Notes: a model not told the origin generated them from the sequence alone. A stretch of 64,000 nucleotides of DNA from Pseudomonas fulva NBRC 16637 = DSM 17717 (GCF_000730565.1 NZ_BBIQ01000003.1:1-64000), one strand, 5' to 3'. Numbered from the stretch's first letter, positions 26,954 to 36,523 are shown. Numbers and translations are program-made.

Positions 26954-28778
26954 TGTGCCCGGGTCGCCCGACCCGGCGCCGTCCAAGCCGGCGGGCTCGG
27001 CCGACCGGTTGAGCTGGTCGGAAATCCGCCGGCTTGCCCTGCACCACAAAAAGCAGCTGTGGACGGCGAACCTGATTGCCGTGCTGGCAGCCTGCTGCAG
27101 TGTCCCGATCCCATTATTGCTGCCGCTGCTGGTGGATGAAGTGCTGCTCGGGCACGGCGATGCCGCGCTCAAGTGGATGAACCAGCTGCTGCCGTCTGGC
27201 TGGCAGGTCGCAGCAGGCTATATCGGCCTGATGTTGTGCCTGACCTTGTGCCTGCGCCTGGCGGCACTGGCGTTCAACGTCATCCAGGCCAGGCTGTTCG
27301 CCGGATTGGCCAAGGACATCGTCTACCGGCTACGCATTCGCCTGATCGAACGGCTCAAGCGTATTTCCCTGAAAGAGTACGAGAACCTGGGCAGCGGCAC
27401 GGTCACCACGCACCTGGTCACGGACCTGGACACCCTCGACAAGTTCGTGGGCGAGACCCTCAGCCGCTTTCTGGTCGCCATGCTCACCCTCACCGGCACG
27501 GCCGCCATCCTGCTGTGGATGCACTGGCAACTGGCGCTGCTGATCCTGCTGTTCAACCCGCTGGTCATCTACTTCACGGTGCAGTTGGGCAAGCGGGTCA
27601 AGCACCTGAAAAAGCTCGAGAACGACAGCACGGCCCGCTTCACCCAGGCGTTAGCCGAAACGCTCGATGCCATCCAGGAGGTCCGCGCCAGTAACCGCCA
27701 GGGCTATTTCCTCGGTCGATTGGGCGTCAAGGCTCGCGAGGTGCGCGACTACGCCGTGGAATCGCAGTGGAAGAGCGACGCCAGCGGCCGCGCCAGCGGA
27801 CTGTTGTTCCAGTTCGGCATCGACATCTTCCGCGCAGCGGCCATGTTGACGGTGTTGTTCTCGGACTTGTCGATCGGCCAGATGCTTGCCGTCTTCAGCT
27901 ACCTCTGGTTCATGATCGGCCCGGTCGAGCAGTTGCTGAACCTGCAATATGCCTACTATGCCGCTGGCGGTGCGCTCAACCGCCTCAATGAGCTGCTGGC
28001 ACGCGCCGACGAGCCCCAGTACCCGGCAGCCAGTGACCCTTTCGCCGGGCACGCAACGGTGGGCATCGAGGTACGGGACCTGTCCTTTGCCTACGCCGAC
28101 GAGCCGGTGCTGGATAACCTGAACCTGGCCATCGCACCCGGTGAGAAGGTTGCCATTGTCGGCGCCAGCGGGGGTGGCAAGAGCACGCTCGTGCAGCTGC
28201 TGCTCGGGCTGTACAGCGCGGATGCAGGCACCATTCGCTTCGGCGGTGCCACCCTGCAGGAAATCGGCCTGGAAACCCTGCGTGAGCAGGTGGCCGTGGT
28301 CTTGCAGCACCCGTCGCTGTTCAACGACAGTGTGCGGGCCAACCTGACCATGGGCCGGGACTGCACCGATGATGCCTGCTGGCAGGCACTGCGGATCGCT
28401 CAGCTCGACGGCACCATCGCCGCGCTGCCTCACGGCCTGGACAGCGTGGTCGGGCGTTCGGGTGTTCGCTTGTCCGGCGGTCAGCGTCAACGGTTGGCCA
28501 TTGCCCGCATGGTACTGGCCGAACCCAAGGTGGTCATTCTGGACGAAGCCACCTCGGCGCTGGACGCTGCCACCGAATACAACCTGCATCAGGCGCTGGC
28601 GCGTTTTCTCAAGGGCCGCACCACGCTGATCATTGCCCACCGCTTGTCGGCGGTGAAACAGGCGGACCGGGTGCTGGTGTTCGACGGCGGTCATGTGGCC
28701 GAGGACGGCGACCATCAGCAGTTGATTGCCGAGGGCGGGTTGTACGCCAAACTGTACGGGCACCTGCAGCAGCTCTGA
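26946..28778 (+). CDS. ABC exporter, fused permease and ATPase (MsbA type)
   Basis: The 610-residue half-transporter has an N-terminal membrane domain with six hydrophobic segments (to about residue 325). The C-terminal ATPase has Walker A GASGGGKST near residue 405, signature LSGGQRQRLAIARM near 508, Walker B VVILDEATSALD, and the H-loop AHRLS. It probably works as a homodimer. The ORF is open upstream, but ATG 26946 overlaps the DsbA-like gene end and leads straight into the membrane domain. The cargo is unknown; lipids, peptides and drugs are all possible for this class. Confidence 0.88.
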   Translation: MLDVPGSPDPAPSKPAGSADRLSWSEIRRLALHHKKQLWTANLIAVLAACCSVPIPLLLPLLVDEVLLGHGDAALKWMNQLLPSGWQVAAGYIGLMLCLTLCLRLAALAFNVIQARLFAGLAKDIVYRLRIRLIERLKRISLKEYENLGSGTVTTHLVTDLDTLDKFVGETLSRFLVAMLTLTGTAAILLWMHWQLALLILLFNPLVIYFTVQLGKRVKHLKKLENDSTARFTQALAETLDAIQEVRASNRQGYFLGRLGVKAREVRDYAVESQWKSDASGRASGLLFQFGIDIFRAAAMLTVLFSDLSIGQMLAVFSYLWFMIGPVEQLLNLQYAYYAAGGALNRLNELLARADEPQYPAASDPFAGHATVGIEVRDLSFAYADEPVLDNLNLAIAPGEKVAIVGASGGGKSTLVQLLLGLYSADAGTIRFGGATLQEIGLETLREQVAVVLQHPSLFNDSVRANLTMGRDCTDDACWQALRIAQLDGTIAALPHGLDSVVGRSGVRLSGGQRQRLAIARMVLAEPKVVILDEATSALDAATEYNLHQALARFLKGRTTLIIAHRLSAVKQADRVLVFDGGHVAEDGDHQQLIAEGGLYAKLYGHLQQL

Positions 28779-28865
28779 GCGCTGTGTGAAGTGCCTTGGG
28801 GCGACGGTCAGACGGGGCTGCTTGCAACACAGTCTCACCGAGTATTCGAGCGTTTCACACCCAGG

Positions 28866-29738
28866 CTAGGGCCTGAGCAATCGCAGGAATTCGACACCGG
28901 CCGGCGCCATCACCTGTTCAGCCCGCGTGATCACGCCGATCTCGCGTACCACTCCCGGATGATCCACCGCCACCTTGCTCACTTCGTGACGGCCCTCGTC
29001 GGCCGACTCGGGCAACAACGCCACGCCCTGGCCCTGACGCACCAGTGCCAGCACCGTCGACATGTAGTTAGCTTCAAGCCCTGCCGCCAGGGGCAGGCGC
29101 GCGTCGGCGAACAGCCGCTCGACCAGGTTGCGCACGCTGCTGTCCCGTCCGGTCAGCAGCATGGGGTATGCCGCCGCTTCGGCCAGCGTCACCGCCGTAT
29201 GCCTGGCCAAGGGGTGGTCGTGCGGTACGTACAGGCACAGGCGATCTTCGAGCACGGCCTTGAACGCCAGCCCTTGGGTAGGCCGTGCCTGCACACTCAG
29301 GCCGAAATCCACTTCCTGCTCCAGCACTAGCGTATCGATGCGCTGGGCTACCACGTCACGCAGCCTGACCTCGATGCCGGGGAAGCGTTCGCGAAAGCGC
29401 TGCACCACGCCTGGCAGCAACCCCGAGCACAGCGAGGGCAGGGCCGCGATGGTCAGTACACCACGGCGGGAGGTGGCATGGTCACGGGCCGCCTCGACGA
29501 TGTTGTCCAGATCGAGCAGCAACTTTTCCATCGGTAGCAACGCATGCTGACCGGCAGCGGTGAGGCCTACGTGACGCGGGCTGCGTTCGAGCAAGGTCAC
29601 CCCAAGCCAGTCTTCGAGTTGGCGAATCTGCACGGTGAGCGCCGAGGGCGACAGGTTCAGGGTCAGGGCGGCCTTGGAAAAGTTACCGGTTCGCGCCACC
29701 GCCAGGAACGCACGGATGAGCTGGATCGCATTCTTCAT
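28866..29738 (-). CDS. LysR-type transcriptional regulator
   Basis: The 290-residue regulator has the N-terminal winged helix-turn-helix (MKNAIQLIRAFLAVARTGNFSKAALTLNLSPSALTVQIRQLE region, about residues 1-60) and a C-terminal type 2 periplasmic-binding-like effector domain (90-290). It is divergent from the CitMHS/AtuA-like genes with 129 bases between the starts. By LysR custom it most likely controls those genes in response to their substrate. Start ATG 29738. The effector is unknown. Confidence 0.92.
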   Translation of the reverse strand: MKNAIQLIRAFLAVARTGNFSKAALTLNLSPSALTVQIRQLEDWLGVTLLERSPRHVGLTAAGQHALLPMEKLLLDLDNIVEAARDHATSRRGVLTIAALPSLCSGLLPGVVQRFRERFPGIEVRLRDVVAQRIDTLVLEQEVDFGLSVQARPTQGLAFKAVLEDRLCLYVPHDHPLARHTAVTLAEAAAYPMLLTGRDSSVRNLVERLFADARLPLAAGLEANYMSTVLALVRQGQGVALLPESADEGRHEVSKVAVDHPGVVREIGVITRAEQVMAPAGVEFLRLLRP

Positions 29739-29792
29739 TTTGTTTTTCCGAACGTGGCCTGCCGAATATTTCAATTCACAGAGCCTAACGCC

Positions 29793-29820
29793 GTTGTTAT
29801 TACTCTTGCAAAACAACAAC
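29793..29820. promoter_or_regulatory. Possible LysR operator in divergent region
   Basis: GTTGTT at 29793-29798 and AACAAC at 29815-29820 form a separated inverted repeat, between the divergent LysR gene and the CitMHS transporter. Position and symmetry fit a LysR binding site, but there is no direct proof and the spacing is wider than the common T-N11-A. Confidence 0.35.
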
Positions 29821-29867
29821 AGGGCCTTCTCTCGCAACCGCGGACCAGAGGCCCAAGAGGAAACCCC

Positions 29868-31160
29868 ATGCTCGCCACCCTCGGTGTCGCTACTGTCCTG
29901 TGCATGCTCGTGAGCATCATGAGCAAACGCATCTCCCCCCTGGTCGCCCTGATCGCCCTGCCCATCATCGCAGCGTTGCTCGGTGGCTTCGGCCTGCAAA
30001 CCAGCGGCTTCATCATCACCGGCATCAAGAACGTCGCCCCGGTCGTGGGCATGTTCGTTTTTGCCATCCTGTTCTTCGGCATCATGACCGACGCCGGCAT
30101 GCTCGACCCGATCATCGACCGCATCCTCAAGCGCGTCGGCACACGCCCGACGCGCATCGTCATGGGCACGGCCCTGCTGGCCCTGCTGGTGCACCTGGAC
30201 GGTTCGGGCGCAGTGACCTTCCTGGTGACCATCCCCGCGATGCTGCCGCTGTACACCCGCCTGGGCATGGACAAGCGCATCCTGGCCTGCGTCACGGCCA
30301 TGGCGGCCGGGGTCAACTTCCTGCCCTGGACCGGCCCGGTGCTGCGGTCATCGGCAGCGCTGCACGTGCCGGTGGCTGACCTGTTTCAGCCGCTGATTCC
30401 GGTGCAGATCGTCGGGCTGATCTTCGTCTTCGCCTGTGCCTACTGGCTTGGGCGACGCGAAGAACGGCGCCTGGGTCTGGGCCGGGACGCGCTCGACGTC
30501 ACCCCTCACCAGCGTGTGCTCACCGACGCCGAACGCGAGCTGCGCAAGCCGCGCCTGTTCTGGCCCAATTTGCTGCTGACCCTGGTGGTGATGGGCGTAA
30601 TGATCGCAGGGGTGGTGGACCCGGTGGTGATGTTCATGGTCGGTACCGTGCTCGCCTTGTGCCTGAACTACCCCAACGTGGACGCGCAGCGGGCGCGCAT
30701 CGACGCCCATGCCAAGACCGCGCTGACCATGGCCAGCATTCTTCTGGCCGCGGGCGTCCTCACTGGCATCATGCAAGGCACCGGCATGCTCAAAGCGATG
30801 GCCGAGGTGGCGGTGGGGCAGATTCCTGCAGGGCATGGCCAACTGATTCCTGCGGTAGTCGGTTTTCTTTCCATGCCCCTGAGCCTGCTGTTCGACCCGG
30901 ATTCGTTCTACTTCGGCATCATGCCGGTGGTCGCCGAGGTTGGCAGAGCCCTGGGCGTGGACCCGATGCAAGTAGCCCAGGCTTCGCTTCTGGGCGTGCA
31001 CACCACGGGTTTTCCGGTCAGTCCACTGACCCCCGCGACCTTCCTGCTGGTTGGCCTGTGCAAGATCGAACTGGCCGATCACCAGCGCTTCACCATCCCT
31101 TTCCTGTTCGCGGCCTCGGTTCTGATGACCTTGACCGCCCTGGTCATTGGAGTTTTCTAG
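29868..31160 (+). CDS. CitMHS-family transporter
   Basis: The 430-residue inner-membrane protein has about 11-12 hydrophobic segments and belongs to the citrate-Mg2+:H+/CitMHS ion transporter superfamily. Typical blocks are FAILFFGIMTDAGMLDPIID near residue 65 and HLDGSGAVTFLVTIPAMLPL near 108. ATG 29868 follows an AAGAGG site; the open frame upstream has no membrane character and is rejected. It is the first gene of a three-gene unit, and the next start follows its stop directly. The substrate is probably a tricarboxylate or related organic acid handled by the two downstream gene products. Confidence 0.88.
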   Translation: MLATLGVATVLCMLVSIMSKRISPLVALIALPIIAALLGGFGLQTSGFIITGIKNVAPVVGMFVFAILFFGIMTDAGMLDPIIDRILKRVGTRPTRIVMGTALLALLVHLDGSGAVTFLVTIPAMLPLYTRLGMDKRILACVTAMAAGVNFLPWTGPVLRSSAALHVPVADLFQPLIPVQIVGLIFVFACAYWLGRREERRLGLGRDALDVTPHQRVLTDAERELRKPRLFWPNLLLTLVVMGVMIAGVVDPVVMFMVGTVLALCLNYPNVDAQRARIDAHAKTALTMASILLAAGVLTGIMQGTGMLKAMAEVAVGQIPAGHGQLIPAVVGFLSMPLSLLFDPDSFYFGIMPVVAEVGRALGVDPMQVAQASLLGVHTTGFPVSPLTPATFLLVGLCKIELADHQRFTIPFLFAASVLMTLTALVIGVF

Positions 31161-32525
31161 ATGAAGACCATACGCATCGGCGCTGGCGCCGGTTATTCGG
31201 GCGACCGCATCGAGCCGGCCATCGAGTTGGCGCAACAGGGTGAACTGGACTACCTGGTGTTCGAATGCCTGGCCGAGCGCACCATCGCCCTGGCGCAGCA
31301 AGCGCGGTTGCTGGACCCGCACGGTGGTTTCGACCCCTTGCTGGGCGAGCGCATGCGCCGCGTGCTGCCTTACGTAGGTCCAGGGGCCGACGGCACGCGG
31401 CGGCGCCTGCGCATCATCACCAACATGGGTGCGGCCAACCCACTGGGCGCGGCCTCTGAAATCCGCCGCATCGCGGCTGAGCTTGGCTTGCCTGGTATCA
31501 AAGTGGCGGCGCTGACCGGCGACGATGTGCTCGCCACCTTGCAGCAATGGCCCGAGCAGACCCTCGACAACGGTGCCACCCTCTCTGAACTGGGCGATCG
31601 ATTGATTTCAGCCAACGCTTATGTGGGCGCAGAGGGTATCGTGCAGGCCTTGCAGGCCGATGCAGATATCGTGGTCACCGGCCGTGTGGCCGATCCGTCG
31701 CTGTTTCTCGCACCGCAGCTGTTCGAGTTCGGCTGGCGCGTCGACGACTGGACGCTACTGGGGCGCGGCACCCTGGTCGGGCACCTGCTCGAATGCGCAG
31801 GGCAAATCAGCGGCGGCTACTTCGCCGACCCCGGGGTGAAGGAAGTGCCCGAACTCGACCGCCTCGGCTTCCCGCTGGCCGAAATCGATGCCATGGGCCA
31901 TGCGGTGATCAGCAAGGTGGCCGGTTCCGGCGGGCGCATCGATACCGCTACCTGCACCGAGCAACTGTTGTACGAAGTGCATGATCCGGCCGCTTACCTT
32001 ACGCCCGATGTGACGGCTGATTTCAGTCAGGTGACGTTTCAGGCCCTGGATCAAGATGAGGTCCAGGTGCGAGGCGCCAGTGGGCGCGCGCGCCCGGAGG
32101 CGTTGAAGGTGTCGGTGGGTTTTCTCGACGGTTGGATCGGCGAAGGGCAGATGTCCTATGGCGGCCCTGGTGCGGTGGCCCGCGGGCGCCTGGCCGAAGC
32201 GATCGTACGCAAGCGCCTGCAACTGACCGGTGTGGCCTGCGACGATATACGCAGCGAGCTGATAGGCGTCAGCGCCTTGCACGGTGACGACCTGGCCCAG
32301 CGCGCCCAGGGCGAGCCCTGGGAGGTGCGGCTGCGTGTGGCGGCGCGCTGCGCCACCAAAAATGATGCGGTGCGCATCGGCAACGAGGTGGAAACCCTCT
32401 ACACCAACGGCCCCTATGGCGGCGGTGGAGCGAGCAAGTCGGTGCGTCAGGTGGTGGCGGTGGCTTCGCTGTTGCTGCCCAGGGACGCGGTCGCCTTGCA
32501 GGTGCATCTGGAGGAGGTGGCATGA
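31161..32525 (+). CDS. AtuA-family (DUF1446) protein
   Basis: The 454-residue protein matches the AtuA/DUF1446 family, named after a gene of acyclic terpene utilisation in Pseudomonas but also found in unrelated catabolic units. The opening IRIGAGAGYSGDRIEPAIEL and the NMGAANPLGAA and ECAGQISGGYFADPG blocks are characteristic. It starts directly after the transporter stop and overlaps the next gene by four bases. No other atu-type genes (carboxylase, dehydrogenases) are present here, so terpene use is not implied. The activity is unknown; a cytosolic enzyme acting on the imported acid is inferred. Confidence 0.85.
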   Translation: MKTIRIGAGAGYSGDRIEPAIELAQQGELDYLVFECLAERTIALAQQARLLDPHGGFDPLLGERMRRVLPYVGPGADGTRRRLRIITNMGAANPLGAASEIRRIAAELGLPGIKVAALTGDDVLATLQQWPEQTLDNGATLSELGDRLISANAYVGAEGIVQALQADADIVVTGRVADPSLFLAPQLFEFGWRVDDWTLLGRGTLVGHLLECAGQISGGYFADPGVKEVPELDRLGFPLAEIDAMGHAVISKVAGSGGRIDTATCTEQLLYEVHDPAAYLTPDVTADFSQVTFQALDQDEVQVRGASGRARPEALKVSVGFLDGWIGEGQMSYGGPGAVARGRLAEAIVRKRLQLTGVACDDIRSELIGVSALHGDDLAQRAQGEPWEVRLRVAARCATKNDAVRIGNEVETLYTNGPYGGGGASKSVRQVVAVASLLLPRDAVALQVHLEEVA

Positions 32526-32842
32526 GTACCCACACGAAATTGCGCGATATAGCCCACAGCCGTACTGGCGACAAGGGCGACACGTCGAACATCTCGGTAA
32601 TCGCCTTTGATTCGGCTGACTACCCGCGCCTGGCCCAGTGGCTGACGGTAGAGCGCGTCACGGCCCACTTTGCCGAGTTGCTGGACCCGGCAGGCCCCCC
32701 CGTTCGCCGGTACGAGCTGGCGCAGCTCGGGGCGTTGAACTTCGTGCTGCCCGGCATCCTGCGTGGCGGTGTGACCCGATCGCTGGCCTTGGATGCCCAT
32801 GGCAAGACGCTGGGGGCGGCGCTGCTGGATCTCGAACTCTGA
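32522..32842 (+). CDS. AtuA-related C-terminal-domain protein
   Basis: The 106-residue protein corresponds to the small domain often fused to or encoded after AtuA-family proteins. It has LRDIAHSRTGDKGDTSNISVIA at its start and RYELAQLGALNFVLPGILRGG in the middle (positions 32711-32773). It overlaps the AtuA-like gene by four bases (ATGA), which suggests the two form one complex. The family has no assigned activity. Confidence 0.82.
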   Translation: MSTHTKLRDIAHSRTGDKGDTSNISVIAFDSADYPRLAQWLTVERVTAHFAELLDPAGPPVRRYELAQLGALNFVLPGILRGGVTRSLALDAHGKTLGAALLDLEL

Positions 32843-33147
32843 CAAGCGGTCGGCCCGCGCCGTGCGCACGGGTCAAGCCCGGCCCCTGCGGTGCGCACTT
32901 GAGTGGGCCGAAAACCAGGCTGGCATGACGTGATTGACGGGGTCCGTGCGGTGTCTGCGACAATGGGTCCAGCACCGCGCCACGCTCAAACCGGCGAGCC
33001 AGACGCTGCGCCCTGCAGGCAGCAGGCGCGGCGGCTATCATTGACTGAAATCGGGCCCCTAAATTTTCATCGCGTTAATGGCAGATGGCCTACGCTGTGC
33101 TTTGTCTGGGTTGATTCGCGCCTTATCTGCTCTGTGACAGGGACTCC
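32843..33147 (+). other. Intergenic leader of the GGDEF-EAL gene
   Basis: No gene is seen in these 305 bases. CTACGCT at 33090-33096 resembles an RpoS-type -10 element and lies about 50 bases before the gene start. The part up to about 32900 is GC-rich with partial inverted repeats. Confidence 0.4.
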
Positions 33148-35604
33148 ATGAAGGGACATCGCACTCAAGAAGCGCCCAAGCTCCTCGGGCTCACCTGGCC
33201 ATTCATCGCCGTGGTGGTTTTCCAGGTCGCCCTTGGCAGCCTCAGCCTCTACACGCTTTCTGCCGTGCGTGCCTACGTGGCGGGCGAAAGCTTGTGGTCA
33301 AAGGCGCAAAAAGACGCCATCTACTACCTCAATCTGTACGCCACCACGCGCGACGAAGCCACCTATGGCCGCTACCAGCAGGCCATCGTGGTGCCCCAGG
33401 GCGATCACCGCGCGCGCAAGCTCATGGATCAGTCGAATCTGGACCTGGAGGCGGTGCGCCAGGCCGTCCTGCAAGGTGGCAACCACCCCGACGACGTGGA
33501 ACGCATCATCTGGTTCTACCGCCACTTTCGTACTGTCAGCTACCTGCAGACAGCCATCAATTATTGGGACATCGGCGACGACTACCTGGCCAAGCTGAAC
33601 GTGCTGGCGGGCGAGATGCACCAGCGCTTCGCCAGCGGGCCGGTCGATGAGCAGGTGATTCGTGCCTGGAAAAGCCGCATTGCCACCATCAACGAGGGGG
33701 TGACGCCGGCTGCCAAGGCGTTCAGCGATGCCCTGGGCGAGGGGTCGCGCGTCCTGCTGCGGGTGCTGCTGATCACCAACCTGCTGACTGCGATGATCCT
33801 GATCACCATCGCCTGGCGGCGCTCCAGCAAACTGCTGGCCCAGCGCCAGGCATTTGCCAACGCGCTGCAGGAAGAAAAGGAGCGTGCGCAGATCACTTTG
33901 CAGGCTATCGGTGATGCGGTAATCACCACGGATGTGGAGGGCTTGATCGGCTACATGAACCCGGCGGCCGAGCAGCTGACCCACTGGAAGGCCGTCCAGG
34001 CCCTGGGCCTGCCGTTGTCGGCCCTGTTCACCCTGGTGGACGAGCACGACGTGGACGAGGGCCGCAGCCTGGTGGAGCAGGTGCTCAGTGGCAGTTTGAA
34101 AGGGGGCGCCGAACATGCCCGGCTGATTCAGCGCCTGGACGGCAGCACGGTGTCGATCAACCTGGTGGGCTCGTCCATTGTCAATGACGGACAGGTCAAT
34201 GGCATCGTGCTGGTGCTGCACGACATGACCCAGGAGCGCCAGTACATCGCCAACCTCTCCTGGCAGGCCACGCACGATGCGCTGACAGGCCTGGCCAACC
34301 GTCGCGAGTTCGAATACCGGCTGGAGCAGGCGCTCAATGCGCTGGCGCGCCAGCCTGGGCGCCATTCACTGATGTTCCTGGACCTGGATCAGTTCAAGCT
34401 GGTCAATGATACGTGCGGGCATGCCGCCGGGGATGAGCTGCTTCGGCACATTTGCGCCGTGCTGCAATCGGGCCTGCGAGAAGGTGACACGCTGGCGCGG
34501 CTGGGGGGCGATGAGTTTGGCGTGTTGCTGGAGAATTGCCCGTCCGAGCAGGCCGAGCGGATTGCCGAGCAGTTACGCCAGACCGTCCAGAGCCTGCACT
34601 TCGTGTGGAAAGGCCGGCCGTTCGTGACCACGGTCAGCATCGGGCTGGTGCATATCGCTCAGGCCCCCGGCACCCTCGAGGCATCACTGCGGGCTGCTGA
34701 CATGGCCTGCTACATGGCCAAGGAAAAGGGGCGCAACCGGGTTCAGGTGTACCACGCCGATGACAGCGAGCTGTCCATTCGGTTTGGCGAGATGGCCTGG
34801 ATTCAGCGCTTGCACGTGGCCCTGGAAGAGAACCGGTTCTGCCTGTACGCCCAGGAGATCGCGCCGTTGAAGGCTTTCGAGGGGCCCGGCCACATCGAAA
34901 TCCTGCTGCGCCTGCACGATGAAAGCGGGCGCACCATACTCCCCAACAGCTTCATCCCGGCTGCCGAGCGCTACGGGCTGATTACCGCGCTCGATCGCTG
35001 GGTAGTGCGCAACGTCTTCATCATCATCCGCCAATGCCTGGATGCAGGCCACCAGGGGCCGCTGTCGACCTGCGCCATCAACCTGTCCGGTGCAAGCATC
35101 GGCGATGACAAGTTCCTCGAATACCTGCAGCGCCTGTTCGCCGAATATGCCATTCCTCCGCGCATGATCTGCTTCGAGATCACCGAAACCAGCGCCATTG
35201 CCAACCTGGGCAGCGCCATTCGCTTCATCAACGAGCTAAAAGGCCTGGGTTGTCGTTTTTCACTGGATGATTTCTGTGCAGGCATGTCATCGTTCGCCTA
35301 CCTCAAGCATCTGCCCGTCGACTTCCTCAAGATCGACGGCAGCTTCGTCAAGGACATGCTGGACGATCCGGTCAACCGGGCCATGGTGGAGGTCATCAAC
35401 CATATTGGCCATGTCATGGGCAAGCGCACCATTGCAGAATTCGTGGAAACACCCATGATCGAACAAGCGCTACAGGAAATTGGTGTCGATTACGCCCAGG
35501 GCTATCTGATCGAGCGGCCCCAGGTATTCACATGTGACAGTCTGCATCGCCAACGGATTGCCGCCCGGCCTCTGTTGCAGCGGGCGCCTGGCACCTTTCG
35601 TTAG
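33148..35604 (+). CDS. Membrane PAS-GGDEF-EAL cyclic-di-GMP protein
   Basis: The 818-residue protein has a membrane segment (about residues 14-34), a periplasmic sensor of about 170 residues, a second membrane segment (about 206-226), a PAS domain (about 250-365), a GGDEF domain with intact LGGDEF (452-457), and an EAL domain (about 545-800). The EAL motif reads EILLRL, with Glu584 kept, and FEITET and KIDGSFVKDM are present. The usual DDFGTG is DDFCAG. Both cyclase and phosphodiesterase activity are possible; the substitutions near the EAL loop leave that half less certain. The periplasmic part matches no sensor I recognise. undA follows 30 bases later on the same strand. Confidence 0.92.
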   Translation: MKGHRTQEAPKLLGLTWPFIAVVVFQVALGSLSLYTLSAVRAYVAGESLWSKAQKDAIYYLNLYATTRDEATYGRYQQAIVVPQGDHRARKLMDQSNLDLEAVRQAVLQGGNHPDDVERIIWFYRHFRTVSYLQTAINYWDIGDDYLAKLNVLAGEMHQRFASGPVDEQVIRAWKSRIATINEGVTPAAKAFSDALGEGSRVLLRVLLITNLLTAMILITIAWRRSSKLLAQRQAFANALQEEKERAQITLQAIGDAVITTDVEGLIGYMNPAAEQLTHWKAVQALGLPLSALFTLVDEHDVDEGRSLVEQVLSGSLKGGAEHARLIQRLDGSTVSINLVGSSIVNDGQVNGIVLVLHDMTQERQYIANLSWQATHDALTGLANRREFEYRLEQALNALARQPGRHSLMFLDLDQFKLVNDTCGHAAGDELLRHICAVLQSGLREGDTLARLGGDEFGVLLENCPSEQAERIAEQLRQTVQSLHFVWKGRPFVTTVSIGLVHIAQAPGTLEASLRAADMACYMAKEKGRNRVQVYHADDSELSIRFGEMAWIQRLHVALEENRFCLYAQEIAPLKAFEGPGHIEILLRLHDESGRTILPNSFIPAAERYGLITALDRWVVRNVFIIIRQCLDAGHQGPLSTCAINLSGASIGDDKFLEYLQRLFAEYAIPPRMICFEITETSAIANLGSAIRFINELKGLGCRFSLDDFCAGMSSFAYLKHLPVDFLKIDGSFVKDMLDDPVNRAMVEVINHIGHVMGKRTIAEFVETPMIEQALQEIGVDYAQGYLIERPQVFTCDSLHRQRIAARPLLQRAPGTFR

Positions 35605-35634
35605 CTGGAAATCACAAGGAACAAGGAGTAGACA

Positions 35635-36420
35635 GTGATTGATGCATTCGTTCGTATCGGGCCATTGATGGACCCGGCCAGTTACCCCAAATGGGCCCAG
35701 CAACTGCTTGCCGATTGCCATGAGAGCAAGCAGCGAGTGGTTGACCATGAGGTGTATCGACGTCTGCGTGACGGCAAATTGAAGCAAGCGACTATTCGCC
35801 AGTACCTGATCGGCGGCTGGCCGGTGGTCGAGCAGTTCTCGTTGTACATGGCCCATAACCTCACCAAGACCCGTTATGGCCGGCACCCAGGCGAGGACAT
35901 GGCGCGGCGCTGGTTGATGCGTAATATCCGCGTGGAGCTTAACCATGCCGATTACTGGGTGAACTGGGCCCACGCCCACGGCATTCACCTGCACGACCTG
36001 CAGGCTCAGGATGTGCCGCCTGAGCTCAATGGCCTCAACGATTGGTGCTGGCGTGTGTGTGCCACGGAAAACCTGGCCATTGCCATGGCCGCCACCAACT
36101 ATGCCATCGAAGGGGCCACCGGGGAGTGGTCGGCGGTGGTGTGTTCCACCGACACCTACGCGATGGGCTTCCCGGAAGAGCAGCGCAAGCGGGCCATGAA
36201 GTGGCTCAAGATGCACGCGCAGTATGACGACACCCACCCGTGGGAGGCGCTGGAGATCATCTGTACGCTGGTAGGCGAGAACCCGAGCACGGCCTTGCGC
36301 ACCGAATTGCGCCGGGCCATCTGCAAGAGCTATGACTGCATGTACCTGTTCCTGGAGCGGTGCATGCAACTTGAAGCCACCCAGCACGAGCGGGCGAGCC
36401 CGGCGTTGGCGGCGGGGTGA
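35635..36420 (+). CDS. undA: UndA, 1-undecene-forming non-heme iron fatty acid decarboxylase
   Basis: The 261-residue protein has exactly the length of the characterised Pseudomonas UndA and belongs to the TenA/heme-oxygenase-like diiron oxidase superfamily. All metal ligands known for UndA are at the same numbers: Glu101 and His104 (VELNHADYW), Glu159 (NYAIEG), and His194, Asp198 and His201 (HAQYDDTH). UndA converts medium-chain fatty acids such as lauric acid to terminal alkenes such as 1-undecene. The start is GTG 35635 with AAGGAG upstream, which gives the exact family length. It may be co-transcribed with the cyclic-di-GMP gene 30 bases upstream. Confidence 0.93.
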   Translation: MIDAFVRIGPLMDPASYPKWAQQLLADCHESKQRVVDHEVYRRLRDGKLKQATIRQYLIGGWPVVEQFSLYMAHNLTKTRYGRHPGEDMARRWLMRNIRVELNHADYWVNWAHAHGIHLHDLQAQDVPPELNGLNDWCWRVCATENLAIAMAATNYAIEGATGEWSAVVCSTDTYAMGFPEEQRKRAMKWLKMHAQYDDTHPWEALEIICTLVGENPSTALRTELRRAICKSYDCMYLFLERCMQLEATQHERASPALAAG

Positions 36421-36445
36421 TTGCGCGCCTGTCGTGACGCAGGCT

Positions 36446-36477
36446 CAGCCCATCGCCGATACGCCGGCGATGGGCTG
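36446..36477. repeat. REP-like perfect hairpin between undA and yciK
   Basis: CAGCCCATCGCC pairs perfectly with GGCGATGGGCTG around an eight-base loop. The core is the same as in the paired element upstream of trhO. It lies between convergent genes and probably protects or ends both transcripts. Confidence 0.75.
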
Positions 36478-36523
36478 CGAAACGGCCGAGAACGCGCAAG
36501 GCGGCCTCAGGTAGACGAGCCGC

